Shown here: piece by piece, positions 34,320-44,438 of the stretch | Numbering within the stretch: position 1 is the stretch's first letter | Layout: every line of letters begins with the position of its first letter | From: Macrolepiota albuminosa | Taxonomy: Eukaryota > Basidiomycota > Agaricomycetes > Agaricales > Agaricaceae | Assembly (NCBI GenBank): GCA_027475525.1 | Contig: JAMWFC010000036.1 | Span: forward strand, 124,001 to 188,000 | DNA: 64,000 nt | Reading direction: 5' to 3' | The notes under the pieces: generated by a model | Seen by the model: only the letters and a program-made list of their open reading frames with translations | What the model was told of the DNA's origin: nothing | Databases searched by the model: none | Made by a program: the position numbers and the translations under genes

Positions 34320-35146
34320 CTACTGCCGTCTGTGAGTCCTGCGCCTGGGGGGGTCGTTTCCCAGGTGCCGTTGCTGGAAGTCCTGGAGTTTGCCGAGGGC
34401 GCCTTCGAGGTTTTGGCGTGGCTCCCAAGTGTCATCCTCCAGGCCGTATCCCTTCCACCATACGAGGAAGTGGGGTCGTCCACGGATGTTCCGGGAGGCG
34501 AGGATGTTTTCAACCTCGTAGTGGTACTCGTCCTCGACCTCGATCAGGGGAGGGGGTTCAGGTTGTCGCTCGGAGAAGGGGTCTGGGGGGTGTCGTTCTA
34601 GGAGGCAGACGTGGAATACCGGGTGTAGGCCTTTAAGTCCCGGGGGGAGCTCGATCTTGTAGGCGTGGGATGAGACCTTCTTCAAGATCTTGAACAGGCC
34701 GAGGCGCTTGTGATCAAGTTTTGAGGAGGGCCAGCAGGTGCGGAGGTGGCGTCGATCTAACCATACCTTTGTCCCAGGGGCCTAGTCAGGGGTGTCCTCT
34801 CGTTTCCGGTCAGTGTGTTTCACATAGGCCTGGTTTGCGGTGTCGGTTTCTTCCCAGAGAAACTCGTGAAGAGACTGGAGATCACGGGCAACCTTGTAGG
34901 CGGCGTGTGACGGGATGTCCCAGAGCGAGAGCGTTAGTCGAGGGTGGTATCCCTTGTTGGCAAAGAAGGGCAAAACTCCGGTGGCGGAATGCGGCGTGTT
35001 ATTGTAGGTGAATTTGGCCAGGGGGAGCTCAGCGTGCCAGTTGTCCTGCAAGTAGTTGACGTACAGTCGGAGGTACTGCTCAAAAGACTGGTTGACCCTT
35101 TTGGTTTGGCCGTCGGTTTCGGGGTGGTAGGCGGTAGAGAGGTTAG
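34320..35146 (-). pseudogene. Element C pol, 3' part (integrase C-terminal half, chromodomain)
   Basis: This continues the integrase interrupted by element A. From the target site CTAAC it reads NLSTAYHPETDGQTKRVNQS (including the catalytic Glu region of the DDE core), TYNNTPHSATG, and the GPF/Y-like part ([22 protein letters not shown]). The chromodomain is [31 protein letters not shown]. One TAG replaces a Trp codon near 34783. The chromodomain marks the element as a chromovirus, whose integrase is guided to heterochromatin. Confidence 0.9.
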
Positions 35147-35910
35147 TGTCACGACCCACACCGGCGACACCCCGCTCTCGTTGCCCAGCCAACCAACCCA
35201 CACCCGCACCCACCCACAAGCTCCGGCCCCCACCTCTCGAGATGACCAAACCCCGACGGACTACAGACGCTGAACCTCCCCTAACAGACCCCGGCCGCCA
35301 TCGGACACCCAAACTGCCCCCCGTCAACCGGCCCCTGACAGGCCCTGAACCAGTCCCCCCGGCGCCACACCCGTACCTGGACAATACAATGCACAGGACT
35401 CGTACCTGGGCAATTCAGCGCACAGGACCGACCATGCGGGACCCAACCTGGAGCTCATCTGGACGCACTGGACCTTAACCGACGCAGGTATATAGTGGGT
35501 AGTCAGCAATCCGTTAAAGTAGTCTTGATATTGCCGTAAACTTGTCTCTATAACTCTCTATCTATTTCATACTTATCTCAATCTATTTTTCTTCTCCTCT
35601 CAAGTCTCCCGGCACTCTAAAAGTCTCACTTCAACTCTAACTCAGTCTCCCAGTCTTAGTCCCTTTCTTCTTCTACTCTTTCTCTCCTCCACCTTAACAA
35701 GGCTCCGCCTTCTCCTGCCACGTATTCCGGACTTAGCCCGGGATCCTGCCTCCCCTTTCCTACAAACTCCGGCGCTCCATAGTCACTCCACGCCCCGCCC
35801 GCAGCCCCAGAACTCATCCTCCGTTACCCGGAGACTCTCCGTAGACTTCGAGTCCGCCTAGTAAGGACCTGCCTGCCCCTGGAGGCCCCCGTCATCAGCG
35901 GAACCTGACA
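35147..35910 (+). repeat. 5' LTR of element A
   Basis: 764 bp, from TGTCACGACCC to GAACCTGACA. U3 ends with the TATA box at 35489; R/U5 starts at 35521. Confidence 0.95.
35489..35532 (+). promoter_or_regulatory. Element A promoter: TATA box and transcript start
   Basis: TATATAG at 35489-35495 lies 32 bp upstream of AGTCTTGATATT at 35521-35532. The same pair with the same spacing occurs in the 3' LTR (56410 and 56442), and a similar pair occurs in the C family. The start at 35521 is inferred from the TATA spacing and from exact complementarity of this motif to the primer site. Confidence 0.7.
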
Positions 35911-35911
35911 T

Positions 35912-35923
35912 AATATCAAGACT
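35912..35923 (+). other. Self-primer binding site of element A
   Basis: AATATCAAGACT, one base after the 5' LTR, is the exact reverse complement of AGTCTTGATATT, the predicted first 12 nt of the transcript (35521-35532). No TGG-type tRNA primer site is present. The arrangement matches the self-priming known from the Tf1/sushi group, where the mRNA 5' end folds back, is cleaved and primes reverse transcription. Confidence 0.7.
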
Positions 35924-35942
35924 TCCCCTTACTCCGTTCTTG

Positions 35943-36698
35943 ATGTCTGCATACACTCCCGTCTACTATCCCATGGGCTACCAAACCGATGCCTATGGTC
36001 ACCCATTGCCCAAACAATACAATCACAGCACCCCACAACCCGTATACTCACCCCCGATCCCCAAAATCTACCCAGCACCCCGATTCTGGGCCCCTGACCC
36101 AAATGGAGCCTACGGCCCCTCTGCCAGCCAGCTCCTGCATTCCCCGGACTGGCGGATATACGCCAATCCCCCTGTCAACTCTGGCACCTATAGGATGGTA
36201 CCCGGAGGACTCTCCGAAACTCCGTGGGGAGCCACCTTACCTCCAGCCAGCAGAGGGCCCTTCGCACCCTGGCCGCAGGTCGCCCAACCCCAGAAACTCC
36301 GTGGGGAGCCACCTTACCTCCAGCCAGCAGAGGGCCCTTCGCACCCTGGCCGCAGGTCGCCCAACCCCAACCGCCCCCCTCAAATACCAAAACCCCAGAA
36401 CCGCCTCAGAATCGGCCATGCAACCTCAAAACCCGGGGCTCCCCCTGACAACCCTGGGAACCCCTCCCACTACAGCACCCGAATTCACCCGTGAACGCCC
36501 CCCACCTAGACCTGTGCCCTCCCCGTGCCCGCGAAGGACCCCTGGGACCGCAGGACAACACCCGGCCACCACCAGGACAAGCCCCGCCCCGACCCCCTTA
36601 CGGTCCCCCTCCTCAACGTTTGGGACAGGGACCCCATCACCCCTATCCACCCCCACCTCCCCCTCCCCCCCCTGGACGACCTCCTCTTGCTGCCCATC
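35943..36698 (+). pseudogene. Element A gag, 5' part
   Basis: Gag starts at the ATG at 35943 (MSAYTPVYYPMGYQTDAYG), homologous to the C gag start at 62110. The rest is Pro-rich and low in complexity. A 77-bp duplication (36216-36369) breaks the frame. Element B interrupts it after the target site CCATC; gag resumes at 48229. Confidence 0.85.
36216..36369. repeat. 77-bp direct tandem duplication (likely assembly join)
   Basis: Bases 36216-36292 are repeated exactly at 36293-36369 (L = 77) within the gag of element A. Confidence 0.95.
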
Positions 36699-36874
36699 TG
36701 TAACCTGCGGTTACTAGCTAGAACTATCTGTGTATTTCACACAGTGCTAAATCAGACCGCAATATCGGATTTGACTAGTACTTAGTGCGAAAACAAGATG
36801 TTATCTTACGTAATACTCTACTAAAGGATTATAGCGTCGTTGACGCTGATGGTAAGACGGATGACTCCGTTACA
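36699..36874 (-). repeat. 3' LTR of element B
   Basis: 176 bp, TGTAAC...GTTACA, reads as identical to 48048-48223. Confidence 0.96.
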
Positions 36875-37286
36875 TACCCCCCAATGAGACCGAATACTCG
36901 GTCTTGATCACGGGAGGTAGAACGAAATGAACGATGCACGGTAGTGCAATAACGATGAGAGATGCACGATAGTGCAATAACGATGAAAGATGCACGGTAG
37001 TGCAATAACGGATGGATGCACGCGTGTTGCGTGGCTGAGAGGCGTTAGTACTCATGCGCAATGAAGATATGTCGGCCGGACACAAGAGACAGCAGTCCTT
37101 ATCAGACACAGGCGCAGGGGACGCCAGCAGTAGGTAGTCAACGGTGTATATAATAAAAGTATAAAAAACAAGAAAAATGACCCCTCCTCTGGGTCCGCTG
37201 TATCTACACGCGACTCTAAAGTGCGTATCAGCTGGAATGGCTCGAGTCAAATACTCAGAGGTACATACAAAATTGTATACAAGGGT

Positions 37287-39090
37287 CTAGGACCCGGATG
37301 ACGATGCTCCCGCGACAGCGCCCGTCTCAGTCACCATTGCCTCCTCCTCCAGTGCGACGTTAATCGCGGGAGGGGGAGGCGCCGATTCCGTCCTCGGTGG
37401 GGTTATAGGCCCCTCGGCTGCAGGCGTGTCTACCACCATAGGCTCTGTTAGTGCGACGTTAATCGCTGAAGCGGTGGTGGTAAGCGTACCATGATCTGCC
37501 GTGCGTGACAGGAGATTGACCCGGCCTGGGTCCATGTCTGCTGCTGGCAGGTCATGCGCTGCTGAGCGTTTTAGGAGATTGACCCGATTCGGGTCCATGC
37601 CAATCAAGTAATAGAGGCCGTTGGCCTCAGGATTTTCCGGGAGCTTGCTCTCCTCGTGGTGCTTGAACATCAGACGATAGTGATCGTCTTCAGTCATCTC
37701 CCGCCATCCATCCCATTGCGGGATTGCGGCGGGGGTGCCATACTTGGAGAGGCGCTCCATACGCTCGTCATCAACCTGCTTAAAGATGTCCATAGACATC
37801 GTGGGGGAGTGGAACTGCTGTTCCAGGAAGACTACGCCGTACGTGTACGCGTGGTCCACCCATTCCAGCGGAATCCGGTTGTGTAACAAGACGCGTAACG
37901 CGTCGTCGTCGGAGAAGTTCCGTGCATGGTCGTCGGGCACGTGAACTTGATGAATTTCGAGCTGCGGCCCACGTTGGGGCTCAAATGGCTGCTCGGGAAA
38001 CATGGCGTCATACGAGGCAATCGCCTCTCGGTAAAGCCCTGGTCGGGCCACGACGAGGGTCATGCGCCGTACGATCACCGGCTTGGCTGCGCTGTTAGCG
38101 CACAATGCTCGACATAAGGCGAACCCAAAGAGGGTCCGCCAGTGCATGCGGTAGGCATGATCCACGGCGATACCTTGATAGGTATTCTCCAGCCCAGGTC
38201 GACCAAAGACCAGCGCGTACTGCGCCAGTTGGTCCAAGTCGAACGGTGTGGCTGGATCCTGAGCGCGCATTACGCGCAGCGCCGTGGTGCCATCGTCTTT
38301 CGTGCGCAAAAAGCGCCCCGGAATGTGTCGTCGCTCGACAAGAGCGAGGTCGTCAGGGCCCTGCATCGGGTTGACGAGGTCTTGGTACCTAGGCTCCTTC
38401 ATCAGGAGCTGCATGGTTCGGTCGTGCAGAGCCTCCACTGTTCGCTGCGCGAACATCTGGAGCTCTGTGATCAGCATATACGCGACGATTCTGTCGCGAC
38501 GCGGGACGTGTACATTGGCGTAATACTTATAGAGCCGGTCCAGCTCTAGAGGAGTGCGGGGAAGACCGCGTGGGGCGTGCTTGTAAACAATCGTGCCCGG
38601 TATGTGGGCAGGATGGCCAGAGGAATATTCGTATGACGCCGCTCTATTGGCGTCAGCTCCCATCAACACCGTATTCGTGGCATACGAATAATAGGTGCAA
38701 TGGCTGAGTGCTCCTCTAAAGCACGAGTTCATTCGCTCGATATCGAGCGGACCCCACACCTTCACCCCCAAGCCATCGGGGATCCTCCCCGAACACTCAT
38801 CCTCGGCCCTCGCCTTCTGGGCCTTTAGCTCCTTGGCGTGGACCGCCTTCTTCTTTGCAATGCGCTTATTGCGCGCTACTCGTTGGAATCGGTCTGCGGC
38901 CGATTCCCCCTCCTCCCCGTCCTCCTCCTGCTCCGAGCTCGACTCCCCATAGTCGCTCTCGTCGGACAGGGACGGTACTGGTTTCTTGCCCTTATCGGGC
39001 CTAGTCTTTCCGAGCTCGACTCCCCATAGTCGCTCTCGTCGGACAGGGACGGTACTGGTTTCTTGCCCTTATCGGGCCTAGTCTTCCCCT
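37287..39090 (-). CDS. Element B post-pol sense ORF, 3' part
   Basis: This frame stays open from the 77-bp duplication near 39085 through the ATG at 38771 to the stop at 37287. The upstream part is acidic then basic (SLSDESDYGESSSEQEEDGEE, then RVARNKRIAKKKAVHAKEL). The main part begins VKVWGPLDIERMNSCFRGAL and is a globular-looking region of about 380 residues rich in Arg, His and Tyr. It ends with a repeated NRVNLL/GRVNLL and INVAL motif and an acidic, Pro-rich tail. There is no signal peptide or membrane segment, so it is not an envelope protein. I do not recognise a characterised family. It is most likely the C-terminal part of the same gene as 40296-39001; a frame difference near the duplication separates them. 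Confidence 0.65.
38932..39085. repeat. 77-bp direct tandem duplication (likely assembly join)
   Basis: Bases 38932-39008 are repeated exactly at 39009-39085 (L = 77), in the middle of the post-pol ORF of element B. Confidence 0.95.
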
Positions 39091-40296
39091 CGAGGTCGCC
39101 ACCAGACCATCATACTGCTCCGGCGTACGGGGGTCTGGGGTCAAGACGACCACGGGGTACTTTGCTGGTGGGGCCGGTACAAACACCGGCAGCATAAACA
39201 ACATCTGGACTTCTCCCGCTCGTGCGGGAATGCCAGCAGGAAAGAGTATAACCTCCAATTTGGAGGCATCGAGGGGCGGCTTGCGGCCGCGACGCTGACG
39301 AGACGGCCCCGACTTGGTCAGGGCGGCCGATTCGGGTTGTGGCTGAGCCACCGGAGGAGCAGGCGCATTTCGCGCCAGAGTATTCCCTCCAGGCCCAGCG
39401 CGAGGAGTAACAGTAACGGGCGCTCTTGGCGCCACAGCGACGGGTTTGGACCCCCTAGGTGGGGCCCGAGATGATGCGGCTTCCCGCTGACCCAAGGACA
39501 GACCTGCCAAGGGTTCACTGACGGCAGCCAGCGACTCTGACGAGGCCTGCGAGCCCGACTCGGGTAACCGCGATGACGAAGCCACGGGCTGAAGAGGCTG
39601 CTCATGGCGCGCGAATTGCGCTTCCGACGGCATCCTTGCCTGTGGAGGAGCGACCGGTCGACTGGGCTGATATCTCGCCCTCTTGACCTCAGCGGTCGAT
39701 TCCTCACTCGTGGCGATTTTGCGCTTAGACGCGCGCTCGATCTGCTCCAGCGCTGCGACGCGCTGCCTCTTCATCAGCTCGATCTGGTCGAGCAATCCCT
39801 CCATCACCATCACGGCCAAACTGTCCTGCAGAAAGGACGCAGTTGCAGGGACTGGCTGTCCCGCTGCTTCCAGTCTGCCCAACAACCTATCTGACCCAAC
39901 TACACTCTGCGCTTGTGGCGCAGGCTCCTCATACGACTCTGCTGCGGGCCGATGAGCCCATGGAACTGACGGCGGCCCCGTCACCACACCTGCATACGTC
40001 GGATACGACGCAGACGAGCGTGAGGGCGGTTCCTGATAGTACCTATCCTCCGGGCGCCCATAGCGCCCATCATCATCGACCTCCATCTCTTGCGAGTGGA
40101 GGGGCGTTTGGTAAGGAAGCGGCTCCTCGCGGCCCGGGTAGGCCACGCCCGCTGACTGCAACTGACTCGCCGCCGGATATGGCGGCTGCCTCTGAAAATG
40201 GGACAACTGAGATGACGGCTGTATATTCGGGGGTCTCCCCCCTCCACTAGAGCCTTGCCGGCTCTGATCACTTTTTTGCGGCCCCCAATAGGCCAT
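39001..40296 (-). CDS. Element B post-pol sense ORF, 5' part
   Basis: The best start is the ATG at 40296 (MAYWGPQKSDQSRQGSS). An open extension upstream to 40422 looks like leader or intron, with a TTGCTTTAG acceptor-like site immediately before that ATG. That could allow expression from a spliced transcript. The protein is Gln/Ser/Pro-rich with tyrosines, then has a helical block (DSLAVMVMEGLLDQIELMKR), an Ala/Pro-rich linker, a basic patch SRQRRGRKPPLDASKLEVIL, and EQYDGLVATS before it runs into the 77-bp duplication. No catalytic motif is visible. It occupies the position used for env or extra genes in other retroelements. Confidence 0.65.
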   Translation of the reverse strand: MAYWGPQKSDQSRQGSSGGGRPPNIQPSSQLSHFQRQPPYPAASQLQSAGVAYPGREEPLPYQTPLHSQEMEVDDDGRYGRPEDRYYQEPPSRSSASYPTYAGVVTGPPSVPWAHRPAAESYEEPAPQAQSVVGSDRLLGRLEAAGQPVPATASFLQDSLAVMVMEGLLDQIELMKRQRVAALEQIERASKRKIATSEESTAEVKRARYQPSRPVAPPQARMPSEAQFARHEQPLQPVASSSRLPESGSQASSESLAAVSEPLAGLSLGQREAASSRAPPRGSKPVAVAPRAPVTVTPRAGPGGNTLARNAPAPPVAQPQPESAALTKSGPSRQRRGRKPPLDASKLEVILFPAGIPARAGEVQMLFMLPVFVPAPPAKYPVVVLTPDPRTPEQYDGLVATSRGRLGPIRARNQYRPCPTRATMGSRARKD

Positions 40297-40523
40297 TCTA
40301 AAGCAACACGTAGACGACGTGTATTGGGACTGAGGAAAGAAAGAAAAAAAACAATCTCCCAGCTCCGCCAGTGGTGTAAACAACCACAAACACACGCCAC
40401 CCGGCGCCGCGTCGGCGATCATAATCGCCTAAATAGTTACAATCACAGCCACACTTAGTGGCCACCCGGTCATTTACCGGCAATCAAAGTGGACTTCGTC
40501 CACATTCCACCACCACACGCGCA

Positions 40524-43500
40524 TTACGCGCGTTTTGCTAGCTGCTGAGGGCGTTTCACGCCCTGCAGCTCTAGATACCTGTCCATCGCTGCAAGGTCTT
40601 TGCAGTTTACTAGCGGTTCCCAGGTAGTATCACCTAAGCTCCACCTTACCTCGAATTCGAGGCTTCCCCTTGTCCAACGATGACCTATCAGGTCATCTAC
40701 GAACCACTCCTGGTCATTACCAGTTCCAAAATCATACGGCTCCGGAGTTGCTCGATTAGGAAAGAGCGCATCACTACTGGCCATATATGGTCGCAATAGC
40801 GACACATGAAATTTGGGGACTATCCTACGCGCTTGCAGCGCATGGGGTAGTTCCAGCACGTAGTTCGACGTACTCGGCTCCGCTTCAAGGACCTTATACG
40901 GTCCAATCCACTTTGGACACAACTTACTCGCTCTGCCTTTCGGCAGGTTCAGGTTTTTCGTAGAAAGGTACACTAGGTTCCCTTTCTCGATTTCTGGTTC
41001 CTCACGTCTGCGACTATTCGCGTGTTTGGTTTGCCAGACGCGCGATTCTATAATCGCATCATGGGCATCTGCCAGATTCCTTAGCGCGTTGCGCGCAAAC
41101 TGCTTGACTCCCACATGAATAGCTTCGTCCGTACGAAGTTCACGAATCATGGATGGCATGTAGCCATTGTTGAGTTCAAAGGGTGAGTACCCTGTAGTCT
41201 CTGATATGCTCGCATTTATCGCGAATTCCACGAGTGGGCATCTATCCACCCAGTCCTTCTGGTCAGGACGTACGAATGCTCGCAAGATCTGTGCGATATT
41301 TCTATTCGCACGTTCCGTTTGACCATCCGTTTGCGGATGAAACGATGTCGACATGAGCAACTTTGCTCCTAGCAGCTTGTGCAGCTCCTTCCACCATTTG
41401 GAAGTAAACTTAGCATCTCGATCGCTCACGATCGAGCTGGGCAGTCCATGGAGACGTACTATCTCGTTGAGATAGATCCATGACAAGTCTGACGCGGTCA
41501 TGGTGGTTCTCACCGGAATGAGATGGACCATACTGGTCATTCTGCAGATCACTACCCACAGGTAGTTAAAGCCTTTCGACTCGGGGAACGGACCTATAAA
41601 GTCCATCCCAATCGAGTCCCAAGGTTTGACCGGGATGGGTAGCGAATGCAGCTTTCCCGGTGGCTTCAAAGTCGACACTTTCGACTGTTGACATAGCTCG
41701 CATGTCGAGCAGAATTGGCTCGTCTCTTTGGCCATTTGCGGCCACCAGTACCAGCGTCGCACGTAGTCCAGCGTTTTCTGAGTTCCGAAGTGGCCCACCA
41801 CTGTGTGGGCCTGATCCAGGATAGTCGTAATTAACGACCTCTCCCGGGGGATGCAGATGACTTTGGACCCCGCGGGTCTGATAAGGTAGATGAGCTGTTG
41901 CTCCACCTTGAAGCGCGGGTGCGCTTGGATATTGTTCAAAATCTCTACACAGAGATTATCATCCTTGTATCCCTGTTGGATACGTGTGCGGAACTGCGCA
42001 TTGCCTAGATCGGCCGGTGCAGGATTATGGTCTTGTGACTCCAATGCTTGCTGGAGCGTCATCTCAGCCCCTCTCGTAGGCACCTCTTGCCTCGTCTCTT
42101 CACGAATCTGAGGGGCCTCATGTTCCAGCAATACCTGGGCTTCAATATCGCGAGTTTCTCGCTGTTCGTGCAGTCGCTTACTGCGACGTGTTTCCTGCGC
42201 TCGCATGGCGCGTAGCTCGACCCTATGTTCCTTGATTTCGTGGAACCGATGCAGGGGCAAATCTTCGCCTTCGGGGTCAATACGTTTGTCCGCCTGGACA
42301 TAGTCATGCGCGTCATGGACGTCATCTCGGGTATCACTCTCGAAATATCGAGACAGGCAGTCTGCGACTTTGTTCAATTCACCCTTCACATATGTGATGT
42401 CGAACTGATACCGCGACATGTAGTCGATCCAGCGACGTTGTCGCGGAGATAGGTGCACCTGAGTCTTGAAAAACTCTAGTGCTTTGTGATCCGTAATGAT
42501 ATGGATCTTGTATCCCATCAGTTTATCCTCCCATTTTAGGAGGGCTTCCAGGATAGCGAGTGTTTCTAACTCGTGTACAGCATAATTCTGCTGGGCAGCA
42601 GTGAATTTACGGGACATAAATCCCGCTGGTCGGCAAGTCTGCCACGTTTTACCCTGGCCAAACATGGCCCCAACCCCAGTCTTCGACGCATCGCAAATGA
42701 GCCAGATGGGCTCGTCGATGCGTGGGTCAATTGGCCGGATGACCGGCGTTTTCGCGCATATGCGCTTAATCATCTCAAAACACCGCTGATGCAGCGGTCT
42801 CCAATGAAACGGTGACCCATTCTGGGTCATGGCCATAAGTGGCCCAGTGTATGCAGTGATGTCTGGCAAGAAATTGCCAATATAGTTCACCAGTCCGACA
42901 AATCGTTGGATATCATTATATGTGCGTGGAGTACGCCACTCTCGGATTCGGTCGAGCTTATCCGTATCAGGATGAATGCCCTTCTCGTCAATGACGTGAC
43001 CGAGACAATCTATACTCGTTGCGTACAACTCGCACTTCTTCCATTTGAGATAGAGGCTGGCCTTCCGTAGTCGTTCAAATACGACTCGTAGGTGCTGCTC
43101 ATGCTCCTCAATAGAGTCAGAAAATATGAATATATCGTCTAAATAGACGTGCATGAACTTCCCGATTACATCTCGGAAGATTGAGGTCATTAACCTCTGA
43201 AATGTCGCCGGTGCATTACAATCACCAATCTGCATGATGTTACTCACGAACGTCCCCATCAGGGACGAGAACAGTGTCTTCGGTATATCCTCTTCGCGGA
43301 TGCGAACCTGTTCGTACGCGTCTGTGAGGTCGATTTTCGACCGATACTTCGCTGTAGCAACATCTTCTCGTATCACTTCCTGATCTGGAAGAGGTGTTAC
43401 ATCCTTGACGGTATTATCATTGCGCTGTCGCGCATCCAATGCCGTCCGCAACGTTCCATCCTTCTTGGGGATACAAAGCAATGGTGCAGCTTGCACCGCT

Positions 43501-44435
43501 GGTCGTGGTTCCCACCACTTCGCGTTTATGTATCTGTTCGTCTTTTCACGAAGTTGATCCTGAAGTGCTCGCGGGCAGCGAGGCAAATGATACTTGTACT
43601 GCTTGTTATCGTCAATGAGGTTGATCTCATGATTAACCTCCCGCCACGGAGGAAGCTCCTCCTTCGTTCCATTGACGATATCAGCGAACTCCCGTTGCCA
43701 TTGCTGGCGCAATCGAGGAATATCCTCCTCTGTAAGGCTCAACGCCTTGCCTTTTCCTTTGACTACGCGTGCTACACGCGGCTGAACCTTTGGCTCAAAT
43801 CGCTCCCGTAAGGCACGTACGTGCTCTTCTATGAGATCTCCCGGGTTCAACCTTACAACGGGTTGTCTACCCCCCACTCTCGTCGCACTTAACGACGACT
43901 GCACGCTTCTCGCTTTCAGCGAAAGCCCATCCAGTACGATATCCACTGTTTCGGATATCTCATCCTCTCGTGCATGACGGTACACTTCCCCCGTCTGGGT
44001 CGCCTGCCCCCGTCCCATGGTCTGCGTCACCATTGACGCCACCAATTCGTTCCACTCTCGTGGCATACGTGGGTCATACGCCCATTGCACTCCTGGCCGT
44101 GGCACTGGTCGATCTATTAGCGACCTAGTGCTACCCACAGTTCCCATCGTACTGTATACCTCGTCCTCGACGAGATCCTCCACCTTCACTCGAGAGCTAG
44201 TCGGCTGGCATTCCAGCGACTCCACCACGCGTTTACTACGCTCATTCTTGCACTGCGCAGCCTGTTTAGGCTTTCCATTGGTACACCCAGTCACATCCGG
44301 GTACTTCCCCTTCTTCAGAGTTCCTTGGAACTCTTCCTCAGTCATCAGTATAGCCGGCGAATCAGCCGGCAGGCTTTTCGGTGGGGCCTGTTCGTCCTCC
44401 ACCTCCTGTACAGTCGCTCTCCTGCGACCATCTAG
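40524..44435 (-). CDS. Element B pol (RT, RNase H, integrase, chromodomain-like end)
   Basis: The frame is open from the codon after the gag TGA to 40524 (1303 codons) and is in the same frame as gag. There is no ATG at its beginning; the first in-frame Met is about 30 codons in. In order it encodes: RT with HVYLDDIFIFSDS near 43140; RNase H with LICDASKTGVGAMF near 42690; the integrase zinc-binding domain HTVVGHFGTQ...CELCQQ near 41800-41690; the DDE core (GMDFIGPF, VSDRDAKF, HPQTDGQTERANR) at 41600-41300; and a C-terminal segment (LIGHRWTRGSLEFEVRWSLGDTTWEP) resembling a divergent chromodomain. No stops or frameshifts. Probably made as a Gag-Pol fusion by readthrough. Confidence 0.96.
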   Translation of the reverse strand, partial: LDGRRRATVQEVEDEQAPPKSLPADSPAILMTEEEFQGTLKKGKYPDVTGCTNGKPKQAAQCKNERSKRVVESLECQPTSSRVKVEDLVEDEVYSTMGTVGSTRSLIDRPVPRPGVQWAYDPRMPREWNELVASMVTQTMGRGQATQTGEVYRHAREDEISETVDIVLDGLSLKARSVQSSLSATRVGGRQPVVRLNPGDLIEEHVRALRERFEPKVQPRVARVVKGKGKALSLTEEDIPRLRQQWQREFADIVNGTKEELPPWREVNHEINLIDDNKQYKYHLPRCPRALQDQLREKTNRYINAKWWEPRPAVQAAPLLCIPKKDGTLRTALDARQRNDNTVKDVTPLPDQEVIREDVATAKYRSKIDLTDAYEQVRIREEDIPKTLFSSLMGTFVSNIMQIGDCNAPATFQRLMTSIFRDVIGKFMHVYLDDIFIFSDSIEEHEQHLRVVFERLRKASLYLKWKKCELYATSIDCLGHVIDEKGIHPDTDKLDRIREWRTPRTYNDIQRFVGLVNYIGNFLPDITAYTGPLMAMTQNGSPFHWRPLHQRCFEMIKRICAKTPVIRPIDPRIDEPIWLICDASKTGVGAMFGQGKTWQTCRPAGFMSRKFTAAQQNYAVHELETLAILEALLKWEDKLMGYKIHIITDHKALEFFKTQVHLSPRQRRWIDYMSRYQFDITYVKGELNKVADCLSRYFESDTRDDVHDAHDYVQADKRIDPEGEDLPLHRFHEIKEHRVELRAMRAQETRRSKRLHEQRETRDIEAQVLLEHEAPQIREETRQEVPTRGAEMTLQQALESQDHNPAPADLGNAQFRTRIQQGYKDDNLCVEILNNIQAHPRFKVEQQLIYLIRPAGSKVICIPRERSLITTILDQAHTVVGHFGTQKTLDYVRRWYWWPQMAKETSQFCSTCELCQQSKVSTLKPPGKLHSLPIPVKPWDSIGMDFIGPFPESKGFNYLWVVICRMTSMVHLIPVRTTMTASDLSWIYLNEIVRLHGLPSSIVSDRDAKFTSKWWKELHKLLGAKLLMSTSFHPQTDGQTERANRNIAQILRAFVRPDQKDWVDRCPLVEFAINASISETTGYSPFELNNGYMPSMIRELRTDEAIHVGVKQFARNALRNLADAHDAIIESRVWQTKHANSRRREEPEIEKGNLVYLSTKNLNLPKGRASKLCPKWIGPYKVLEAEPSTSNYVLELPHALQARRIVPKFHVSLLRPYMASSDALFPNRATPEPYDFGTGNDQEWFVDDLIGHRWTRGSLEFEVRWSLGDTTWEPLVNCKDLAAMDRYLELQGVKRPQQLAKRA

Positions 44436-44438
44436 TCA
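44430..44438 (-). promoter_or_regulatory. Stop-codon readthrough site TGA-CTA-G between gag and pol
   Basis: Gag ends AAC-TGA and the same frame continues CTA-GAT into pol. TGA followed by CTA is the best-known efficient readthrough context in fungi and animals. The shared frame and the missing ATG support its use to set the Gag to Gag-Pol ratio. Confidence 0.75.

Noticed and set aside
37287..40296. Element B downstream ORF as a retroviral envelope gene
   Set aside because: There is no signal peptide, membrane anchor or cysteine-rich ectodomain; the proteins are hydrophilic and Pro/Gln-rich.
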